A stretch of DNA of 64,000 bases. It comes from Streptomyces lincolnensis. Lineage in GTDB: Bacteria; Actinomycetota; Actinomycetes; Streptomycetales; Streptomycetaceae. The notes beneath the pieces are model-generated. The model did not search any database. It was not told where the DNA came from and was given only the letters and a program-made list of their open reading frames with translations. Position numbers and translations under genes: made by a program. Shown here one piece after another: positions 58,025 to 64,000 of this stretch. The stretch covers positions 124,001-188,000 of the forward strand of contig NZ_JAIHON010000011.1 in NCBI RefSeq assembly GCF_021173675.1, in the 5' to 3' direction. Each line of letters begins with the position of its first letter. Within the stretch, counting starts at the first letter, position 1.

Positions 58025-59410
58025 ATGCCCATCGCGACGGTGAACCCGGCGAACGGCGAGACGCTCAAGACGTACGAGGCCATGGGCGCGGAGGAGATCG
58101 AGCGCCGGCTCCAGCTGGCGGAGGCCACCTTCCGCACCTATCGCACGACGACCTTCGACGAGCGCGCCCGGCTGCTGCGCCGGGCCGCCGAGCTGCTCGA
58201 CGAGGACCAGCGGGACATCGCCCGGGTCATGACCACCGAGATGGGCAAGCCGGTCAAGCAGGCCCGCGCCGAGGCCGCGAAGTGCGCCAAGGCGATGCGC
58301 TGGTACGCCGACCACGCCGCCGAGCTGCTCGCCGACGAGGAGCCCTCCGCCGACGACGTGAAGGACTCCGGCGCCTCCCGCGCCCTGGTCCGCTACCGGC
58401 CGCTGGGACCGGTGCTCGCGGTGATGCCGTGGAACTTCCCGCTGTGGCAGGTGGTCCGCTTCGCCGCCCCCGCCCTGATGGCGGGCAACGTGGGCCTGCT
58501 CAAGCACGCCTCGAACGTCCCGCAGACCGCCCTCTACCTGGAGGACCTGTTCCACCGCGCGGGCTTCTCCGAGGGCACCTTCCAGACCCTGCTGATCGGC
58601 TCCGGCGCGGTCGACGACATCCTCCGCGACGACCGCGTCAAGGCGGCCACGCTCACCGGCAGCGAGCCCGCCGGCCGGGCCGTCGCCTCCACCGCCTCCG
58701 AGATGATCAAGAAGACGGTGCTGGAACTGGGCGGCAGCGACCCCTTCGTCGTGATGCCGTCCGCCGACATCGACCGCGCCGCCGAGATCGCGGTGACCGC
58801 CCGGGTGCAGAACAACGGCCAGTCCTGCATCGCCGCCAAGCGGTTCATCGTCCACACGGACGTGTACGACGCCTTCGCCGAACGCTTCGTGCGCGGCATG
58901 CAGACGCTGAAGGTCGGCGACCCGCTGCAGGAGGACACCGAGATCGGCCCGCTGGCCAGCGAGCAGGGCCGGGCGGACCTGGAGGAACTCGTCGACGACG
59001 CCACCCGCGCCGGCGCCCGCGCACTGTGCGGCGGCGAACGGCCCGACCGCGAGGGCTGGTACTACCGGCCGACCGTCCTCACCGGCATCACCCGCGAGAT
59101 GCGCATCCACCGCGAGGAGGCCTTCGGCCCGGTCGCCACGCTGTACCGCGCGGCCGACCTGGACGAGGCCGTGCTCATCGCCAACGACTCGCCGTTCGGG
59201 CTGAGTTCCAACGTCTGGACGCGGGACGAGGCCGAGATCGACCGGTTCGTACGGGATCTGGAGGCCGGCGGTGTGTACGTCAACGGGATGACCGCCTCCC
59301 ACCCGGCGTTCCCGTTCGGCGGGGTCAAGCGGTCCGGATACGGGCGTGAGCTGTCCGGGCACGGAATCCGCGAGTTCTGCAACATCACGACGGTTTGGCA
59401 CGGAGCGTGA
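58025..59410 (+). CDS. gabD: NADP-dependent succinic semialdehyde dehydrogenase (aldehyde dehydrogenase family)
   Basis: The 461-residue enzyme has the catalytic Glu E234 (VLELGGSDPF) and Cys C268 (NNGQSCIAAKRF), with VMPWNFPLWQVVRFAAPALMAGN for cofactor binding and the end FPFGGVKRSGYGRELSGHGIREFCNITTVW. This pattern matches the YneI/SSADH-like branch that oxidises succinate semialdehyde in GABA use. ATG at 58025 follows AGGAGGT (perfect RBS). No GABA aminotransferase or permease is nearby, so the substrate call is moderate. Confidence 0.87.
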   Translation: MPIATVNPANGETLKTYEAMGAEEIERRLQLAEATFRTYRTTTFDERARLLRRAAELLDEDQRDIARVMTTEMGKPVKQARAEAAKCAKAMRWYADHAAELLADEEPSADDVKDSGASRALVRYRPLGPVLAVMPWNFPLWQVVRFAAPALMAGNVGLLKHASNVPQTALYLEDLFHRAGFSEGTFQTLLIGSGAVDDILRDDRVKAATLTGSEPAGRAVASTASEMIKKTVLELGGSDPFVVMPSADIDRAAEIAVTARVQNNGQSCIAAKRFIVHTDVYDAFAERFVRGMQTLKVGDPLQEDTEIGPLASEQGRADLEELVDDATRAGARALCGGERPDREGWYYRPTVLTGITREMRIHREEAFGPVATLYRAADLDEAVLIANDSPFGLSSNVWTRDEAEIDRFVRDLEAGGVYVNGMTASHPAFPFGGVKRSGYGRELSGHGIREFCNITTVWHGA

Positions 59411-59435
59411 CGCTTGCGCAGCTACGATCCCGGGT

Positions 59436-59672
59436 GTGAACCGCGAAGTGACTCTGCCTCTGATCGTCGATGACCGCGGGACCTTGCAAGTGGCTGCCGC
59501 CGATGTGAGCAAGCTTTTGCGGACCGTGGGTGGGCGGTGGCTGCATCTTGTCGAGGCCGGGGAAGAGGGGCTGGACGAGGACACGGTTGCCGCGCTGACG
59601 ATCGAGCTGGCGAAGCTTGCCGATCGGATTGATGTGGCGTGTATTGCGCACAGTAGCGGGGGTGCGCCGTAG
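59436..59672 (+). CDS. DUF6213-type small protein
   Basis: A 78-residue protein beginning MNREVTLPLIVDDRGTLQVAAADVSKLLRTVGGRWLHLVEAGEEGLDEDTVAALTIELAKLADRIDVACI in translation order; only short parts are diagnostic. It is small, acidic and soluble. GTG at 59436 is chosen as the first start after the SSADH gene; it lacks a strong RBS. It resembles a widespread short Streptomyces family without known function. It is followed directly by a repetitive intergenic element. Confidence 0.65.
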   Translation: MNREVTLPLIVDDRGTLQVAAADVSKLLRTVGGRWLHLVEAGEEGLDEDTVAALTIELAKLADRIDVACIAHSSGGAP

Positions 59673-59701
59673 GGGGTCTGTTCGTCGCCGGGTGCTGGTT
59701 C

Positions 59702-59744
59702 GTTGTGGCTGGTCGCGCAGTTCCCCGCGCCCCTGGAGGGGCGC
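59702..59744 (+). repeat. Streptomyces intergenic repeat, copy 1 (left of rppA)
   Basis: GTTGTGGCTGGTCGCGCAGT then TCCCCGCGCCCCT and a hairpin GCGCCCC-TGGA-GGGGCGC (59727-59744). I recall this as a common element near gene ends in Streptomyces. An inverted copy lies at 62685-62730, so both flank the rppA operon. Confidence 0.75.
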
Positions 59745-59844
59745 CTGCAGTCATCCCGCGTTTGGAGTAGTCCCGCGCGAAGTCGTCTGTCCCTCGGGTG
59801 AAGGTGGACTGGACCACTCTCTGAGGCGAAAGCAGGCACGGTTC

Positions 59845-60963
59845 ATGGCGACTTTGTGCAGACCCTCGGTGTCCGTTCCGGAGTATGTGATCACGATGGA
59901 GGAGACGCTGGAGCTGGCGCGCTCCCGTCACGCGGACCACCCCCAACTGCCGCTGGCCCTCCGGCTGATCGAGAACACGGGGGTGCGCACCCGGCACATC
60001 GTGCAGCCCATCGAGGAGACGCTGAAGCACCCCGGGTTCGAGGAGCGCAACAAGATCTACGTGGCCGAGGCGAAGGCGCGGGTGCCGTCGGTGGTGCAGC
60101 GGGCGCTGGACGACGCGGAGCTGCTCACCCGCGACATCGACGTGATCATCTACGTGTCGTGCACGGGCTTCATGATGCCCTCGCTGACCGCCTGGCTGAT
60201 CAACGAGATGGGCTTCGAGGCCACCACCCGGCAGATACCCATAGCCCAGCTGGGCTGTGCGGCCGGCGGTGCCGCCATCAACCGGGCGCACGACTTCTGC
60301 TCGGCCTACCCGGAGGCCAACGCCCTCATCGTGGCCTGCGAGTTCTGCTCGCTGTGCTACCAGCCCACCGACCTCGGCATCGGATCGCTGCTCTCCAACG
60401 GCCTGTTCGGCGACGGGATCGCCGCCGCGGTGGTGCGGGGCCAGGGCGGCGAGGGCATCGCGCTCGAACGCAACGGCTCGTACCTGATCCCCAAGACCGA
60501 GGAGTGGATCATGTACGACGTCCGGGCCACCGGCTTCCACTTCCTGCTGGACAAGCGGGTGCCGGCCACCATGGAGCCACTCGCCCCGGCACTGCGGGAC
60601 CTCGCGGGGCTGCACGGCTGGGACGCGGCCGACCTGGACTTCTACATCGTCCACGCCGGCGGTCCCCGCATCCTCGACGACCTCAGCACGTTCCTCCAGG
60701 TCGACCCGCACGCCTTCCGGTTCAGCCGGGCCACGCTCACCGAGTACGGCAACATCGCCAGCGCCGTCGTCCTGGACGCGCTGCGCCGGCTTTTCGACGA
60801 GGGCGGCGCCCACGACCGGGCGCGCGGACTGCTCGCCGGGTTCGGCCCCGGCATCACCGCGGAGATGTCCCTCGGCCGCTGGCAGCGGGCGGACACCAGG
60901 ACGGCCGTGCGTGACGGCAGGACGGTTGTACGGGGCGACAGGACGGCTGTGAGTACGGCATGA
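59845..60963 (+). CDS. rppA: Type III polyketide synthase, 1,3,6,8-tetrahydroxynaphthalene synthase
   Basis: The 372-residue chalcone-synthase-fold enzyme makes THN from five malonyl-CoA. Catalytic residues are C138 (QLGCAAGG), H270 (FYIVHAGGP) and N303 (EYGNIAS). C106 (YVSCTGFM) is also in place; it is known to matter in the S. coelicolor enzyme. The C-terminus has a short repetitive tail of RTAV/RTVV units. ATG at 59845 is used. It is coupled to the P450 gene by ATGA. The rppA-P450-cupin order equals S. coelicolor SCO1206-1208, whose product is flaviolin and its dimers or pigments. Confidence 0.95.
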   Translation: MATLCRPSVSVPEYVITMEETLELARSRHADHPQLPLALRLIENTGVRTRHIVQPIEETLKHPGFEERNKIYVAEAKARVPSVVQRALDDAELLTRDIDVIIYVSCTGFMMPSLTAWLINEMGFEATTRQIPIAQLGCAAGGAAINRAHDFCSAYPEANALIVACEFCSLCYQPTDLGIGSLLSNGLFGDGIAAAVVRGQGGEGIALERNGSYLIPKTEEWIMYDVRATGFHFLLDKRVPATMEPLAPALRDLAGLHGWDAADLDFYIVHAGGPRILDDLSTFLQVDPHAFRFSRATLTEYGNIASAVVLDALRRLFDEGGAHDRARGLLAGFGPGITAEMSLGRWQRADTRTAVRDGRTVVRGDRTAVSTA

Positions 60964-62174
60964 CGGAAGAGACGCTCACCGAGACCCTCCCACCGGTCCG
61001 GGACTGGCCCGCGCTCGATCTGACCGGCGTGGACTTCGACCCGGTCCTCACCGAGCTGATGCGGGAGGGCCCGGTCACCCGGATCAGGCTGCCCAACGGC
61101 GAGGGCTGGGCCTGGCTGGTCACCCGCCACGACGACGTGCGCATGGTGACCAACGATCCCCGGTTCGGCCGCGAGGCCGTGATGGACCGGCAGGTCACCC
61201 GGCTCGCCCCGCACTTCATCCCGGCCCGGGGCGCGGTCGGCTTCCTGGACCCGCCCGACCACACCCGGCTGCGCCGCTCGGTCGCCGCCGCGTTCACGGC
61301 ACGCGGGGTGGAGCGGGTGCGCGAGAGGTCCCGCCGCCTGCTGGACGACCTCGTCGACGAGATGCTCCAGGACGGCCCGCCCACCGACCTCGTCGCCACG
61401 GTCCTCACCCCCTTCCCCATCGCCGTGATCTGCGAGCTGATGGGCGTCCCGGCCGCCGACCGGCACGGTATGCACACCTGGACCCAGCTGATCCTGTCCT
61501 CCTCGCACGGCGCCCAGGTCAGCGAGAAGGCCAAGAACGAGATGGGCGCCTACTTCGCGGACCTCATCGGGCTCCGCGAGGGCAGCACGGCCGGGGACGT
61601 CACCTCGCTGCTCGGTGCCGCCGTGGGCCGGGAGGAGATCACGCTGGAGGAGGCCGTGGGGCTCGCGGTGCTCCTCCAGATCGGCGGTGAGGCGGTCACC
61701 AACAACAGCGGCCAGATGTTCTACCTCCTGCTGACCTGCCCCGACCTCGCCGAACGGCTGCGCGCCGAGCCGGAGATCCGCCCGAAGGCCATCGACGAGC
61801 TGCTGCGCTACATCCCGCACCGCAACGCGGTCGGCCTCTCCCGGATCGCCCTGGAGGACGTGGAGATCCGGGGCCACCGCATCCGGGCGGGCGACGCGGT
61901 GTACGTGTCCTACCTGGCCGCCAACCGCGACCCGGAGGTCTTCCCGGACCCGGAGACCATCGACCTCTCCCGCAGCCCCAACCCCCACGTGTCCTTCGGC
62001 TTCGGCCCGCACTACTGTCCGGGCGGCATGCTGGCCCGCCTGGAATCCCAACTCCTCGTCGACGCGCTGCTGGACCGCGTGCCGGGTCTGAGGTTGGCCG
62101 TACCGCCCGGCGAAGTCCCCTTCAAGAAGGGCGCCTTGATCCGCGGCCCCGAGGCGCTCCCGGTGACCTGGTGA
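60960..62174 (+). CDS. Cytochrome P450, CYP158A-like (flaviolin oxidative coupling)
   Basis: A 404-residue P450 with the heme loop FGFGPHYCPGGMLA (Cys about 353), the ExxR in DELLRYIPHRN and an I-helix reading IGGEAVTNNSGQM. The usual AGxET acid-alcohol pair is replaced (GGEAVT), as known for CYP158A2, where the substrate itself helps proton transfer. ATG at 60960 overlaps the rppA stop and GTG of the cupin gene follows by overlap, so all three are coupled. It should dimerise or trimerise flaviolin. Confidence 0.92.
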   Translation: MTEETLTETLPPVRDWPALDLTGVDFDPVLTELMREGPVTRIRLPNGEGWAWLVTRHDDVRMVTNDPRFGREAVMDRQVTRLAPHFIPARGAVGFLDPPDHTRLRRSVAAAFTARGVERVRERSRRLLDDLVDEMLQDGPPTDLVATVLTPFPIAVICELMGVPAADRHGMHTWTQLILSSSHGAQVSEKAKNEMGAYFADLIGLREGSTAGDVTSLLGAAVGREEITLEEAVGLAVLLQIGGEAVTNNSGQMFYLLLTCPDLAERLRAEPEIRPKAIDELLRYIPHRNAVGLSRIALEDVEIRGHRIRAGDAVYVSYLAANRDPEVFPDPETIDLSRSPNPHVSFGFGPHYCPGGMLARLESQLLVDALLDRVPGLRLAVPPGEVPFKKGALIRGPEALPVTW

Positions 62175-62695
62175 CGGCCGCCGAAGGACTCCTGGTCCCA
62201 CCGGGTCACGGCCGGGTCGTCCAGACACCGGCCCAGCACGTCACCTTCAAGGTGACCGGTTCCCACTCCCGGATGGCCTCCACCTTCGAGGTCATCGTGC
62301 CCCCGGGCTTCGACGTGGGCGCCCACGTCCACACCCGCAGCGAGGAGCTCTTCTACGTCCTCGACGGCGAGCTGGACGTCCTCGCCTTCGAGCCGAGGGT
62401 ACGGACCCCGGACAACTGGCAGCGCTGGGAGTCCGGTTCCGGCAATCGGGTCGTCCGGGCGACCCCGGGCACAGTCATCGTCGTACCCCCCGGGTGTCCG
62501 CACGCCTTCGCCAACCCGACGGACACCCCGGCGAAGATGTTCTTCCAGGCGAGCCCGCCCCCGGACCACGAGCGGTACTTCGAGGAGCTCCTGGAGATCC
62601 TGGACGGCGGGGGCCCACCGGATCACGCGGCGATCGAGCAACTCCGGTCGAGATACGACATCGAGCAACTGACACCGTTGCGATGCCCCACCTAG
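62171..62695 (+). CDS. Cupin quinone-forming monooxygenase (MomA-like), THN to flaviolin
   Basis: The 174-residue single-domain cupin has VPPGFDVGAHVHTRSEELFYVLDGELDVLAFE (first cupin motif with HxH and a Glu) and PGTVIVVPPGCPHAFANPTD (second motif). It aligns in role and position with MomA and SCO1208, which oxidise THN to flaviolin. GTG at 62171 overlaps the P450 stop (GTGA). The second intergenic repeat overlaps its 3' end. Confidence 0.88.
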   Translation: MTAAEGLLVPPGHGRVVQTPAQHVTFKVTGSHSRMASTFEVIVPPGFDVGAHVHTRSEELFYVLDGELDVLAFEPRVRTPDNWQRWESGSGNRVVRATPGTVIVVPPGCPHAFANPTDTPAKMFFQASPPPDHERYFEELLEILDGGGPPDHAAIEQLRSRYDIEQLTPLRCPT

Positions 62696-62730
62696 GGGCG
62701 CGGGGAACTGCACGACCAGCCCTCACAACC
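62685..62730 (-). repeat. Streptomyces intergenic repeat, copy 2 (right of the rppA operon, inverted)
   Basis: On the minus strand it reads GTTGTGAGGGCTGGTCGTGC then AGTTCCCCGCGCCCCTAGG, matching copy 1 closely. A GCCCC-ACCTA-GGGGC hairpin (62685-62699) overlaps the stop of the cupin gene. It may act as the terminator between the convergent cupin and acyl-CoA dehydrogenase genes. Confidence 0.75.
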
Positions 62731-62743
62731 CGCAGCCGCACAA

Positions 62744-63973
62744 CTACCGAATGGACATCCCCGAGAGCGTCCGCGCAATCACCAGCCGCTGGATCTCACT
62801 CGTCCCCTCGAAGATCGTGTAGATCGCCGCATCCCGATGCATCCGCTCCACCGGATACTCCCGCGTGTAGCCGTTACCACCCAGAATCTGCACGGCCTGC
62901 GCGGTGACCTTCTTCGCCGTCTCGCTCGCGAACAGCTTGGACATCGACCCCTCGGCGGCCGTGAACTGCTTGCCGCTGATCGCCATCCAGGAGGCACGCC
63001 ACACCAGCAGCCGGGCCGCGTCGATGGACGTCCGCATGTCGGCGAGCTGGAAAGCCACACCCTGGTTGTCGATGATCGGCCGCCCGAACTGCTCCCGAGT
63101 CTTGGCGTAGTCGAGGGCGACTTCATAAGCAGCCCGAGCCGTGCCGACCGCCATGGCTCCTACCGCAGGGCGACTCGCCTCGAACGTGGCCATCGCCGCG
63201 TTCTTCACCCGCTCACCGCCGGCGGCCTTCGCGCGTTCGCGGGCCCGTGCCAGCCGCTCGTCCAGCTTCTCCTTGCCGCCGAGGAGGCAGGAGCCGGGGA
63301 CCCGTACGTCCTCCAGGACGACCTCGGCGGTGTGCGAGGCGCGGATGCCGTGCTTCTTGAACTTCTGCCCCTGGGACAGCCCCGGCGTGTTCGGCGGGAC
63401 GATGAAGGAGGCGTGGCCCTTGGAGCCCAGCTCCGGGTCGACCACGGCGACGACGACATGGACGTTGGCGATGCCGCCGTTGGTCGCCCAGGTCTTCGTG
63501 CCGTTGAGGATCCACTCGTCCTTGGCCTCGTCGTACACCGCGCGGGTGCGCATGGAGGCGACGTCGGAGCCGGCGTCCGGCTCGGAGGAGCAGAAGGCCG
63601 CGACCTTGACATCGTTGACATCGCCGTACATCTGGGGGATCCAGGTGCCGACCTGTTCCTCGGTGCCGTTGGCGAGGACGCCGACGGCGGCGAGGCCGGT
63701 GCCGACGATGGAGAGGGCGATGCCCGCGTCACCCCAGAAGAGTTCCTCCATGGCCATGGGTATGCCGAGACCGGTCGGGTCGAAATACTGCTGGGCGTAG
63801 AAGTCCAGGGAGTAGATGCCGACCTTCGCCGCCTCCTGGATGACCGGCCAGGGAGTCTCCTCACGCTCGTCCCATTCGGCGGCCGCGGGGCGGATCACAT
63901 CGGCGGCGAAACCGTGCAGCCAGTCCCTGACCTCCTTCTGTTCGTCGTTGAGCTCCATGGTGAACTCGGCCAT
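62744..63973 (-). CDS. Acyl-CoA dehydrogenase
   Basis: The 409-residue ACAD has VAAFCSSEPDAGSDVASMRTRAVYDEAKDEWILNGTKTWATNGGIANVHVVVAVVD, TREQFGRPIIDNQGVAFQLADMRTSIDAARLLVWRA and the terminal ERMHRDAAIYTIFEGTSEIQRLVIARTLSGM. Here the catalytic Glu of the EGTSEIQ loop is present, unlike the other three ACADs of this window. It is therefore a standard straight-chain type enzyme. ATG at 63973 follows GGAGGGG. It is convergent with the rppA operon and its promoter lies at or beyond the right edge. Confidence 0.93.
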   Translation of the reverse strand: MAEFTMELNDEQKEVRDWLHGFAADVIRPAAAEWDEREETPWPVIQEAAKVGIYSLDFYAQQYFDPTGLGIPMAMEELFWGDAGIALSIVGTGLAAVGVLANGTEEQVGTWIPQMYGDVNDVKVAAFCSSEPDAGSDVASMRTRAVYDEAKDEWILNGTKTWATNGGIANVHVVVAVVDPELGSKGHASFIVPPNTPGLSQGQKFKKHGIRASHTAEVVLEDVRVPGSCLLGGKEKLDERLARARERAKAAGGERVKNAAMATFEASRPAVGAMAVGTARAAYEVALDYAKTREQFGRPIIDNQGVAFQLADMRTSIDAARLLVWRASWMAISGKQFTAAEGSMSKLFASETAKKVTAQAVQILGGNGYTREYPVERMHRDAAIYTIFEGTSEIQRLVIARTLSGMSIR

Positions 63974-64000
63974 GTCCCCTCCAGAGGCGACGCACGTGCG

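Noticed and set aside
1..64000. CRISPR arrays, tRNA or rRNA genes, integrases, transposases, attachment sites
   Set aside because: I looked for regularly spaced repeats, cloverleaf-like segments and transposase motifs and saw none.

Overview
The window is high-GC actinobacterial chromosomal DNA, almost certainly from a Streptomyces. Pointers are the very high G+C, frequent GTG starts, chains of 4-base ATGA/GTGA stop-start overlaps, an rppA-CYP158-cupin pigment operon, a PAS/SpoIIE phosphatase with a fused anti-sigma-type kinase domain, and many secreted proteins. I see no rRNA, tRNA, CRISPR array, integrase or transposase. Function calls rest on reading translated sequence and motifs, not on database searches.

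Region A (1-6614, minus strand) is a tightly coupled Nit1C-type operon (the nitrilase cluster linked in the literature to cyanide/nitrile nitrogen assimilation and nitrogen starvation). From promoter-proximal to distal it encodes an MSMEG_0570-like protein, a flavoprotein monooxygenase, an amidohydrolase, an MSMEG_0572/Sll0783-like protein, a radical SAM enzyme, a fused GNAT-AIR-synthase-like protein, a nitrilase, and a second nitrilase paralogue cut by the window edge whose catalytic Glu position is Asp.

Region B (7323-23488) looks like one regulated catabolic island for an unidentified organic acid. It has a LigI-like amidohydrolase, SDR, carboxymuconolactone-decarboxylase-like protein, alpha/beta hydrolase lacking its nucleophile Ser, ADP-forming acyl-CoA synthetase, acyl-CoA thioesterase, bifunctional enoyl-CoA hydratase/3-hydroxyacyl-CoA dehydrogenase, acyl-CoA dehydrogenase, ABC importer (lipoprotein, double permease, ATPase), MmgE/PrpD protein and a GntR/FCD regulator. 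The same 27-bp element (26/27 identical) lies in both divergent intergenic regions (12668 and 22602) and is the best candidate GntR operator.

Region C (24023-27345) holds a BtuFCD-like importer behind a clear cobalamin riboswitch. Region D (28155-34593) holds small regulators (roadblock, ArsR), a GNAT acetyltransferase, the large PAS-SpoIIE-HATPase protein and a CtaG-like membrane protein.

Region E (34900-44964) is a LacI-controlled glycan module: a sugar ABC importer and a GH63-like intracellular glycosidase divergent from a 1216-residue secreted glycoside hydrolase, with four identical GAACCGGTTC operators in the lacI-GH gap.

Region F (45036-50944) is mostly envelope/secreted proteins (lipoprotein, DUF4333, orphan histidine kinase, DUF779, NAGPA-like, GDPD-like) ending at a strong intrinsic terminator. 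Region G (50957-59672) has a paired acyl-CoA dehydrogenase/quinone oxidoreductase operon, an XRE-cupin regulator divergent from a CxxC flavoprotein, an ATP-dependent DNA ligase overlapping a NUDIX gene, a succinic semialdehyde dehydrogenase and a small DUF6213-like protein. Region H (59702-62730) is the THN/flaviolin operon (rppA, CYP158-like P450, MomA-like cupin), bracketed by two inverted copies of a short Streptomyces intergenic repeat. The window ends in a further acyl-CoA dehydrogenase.
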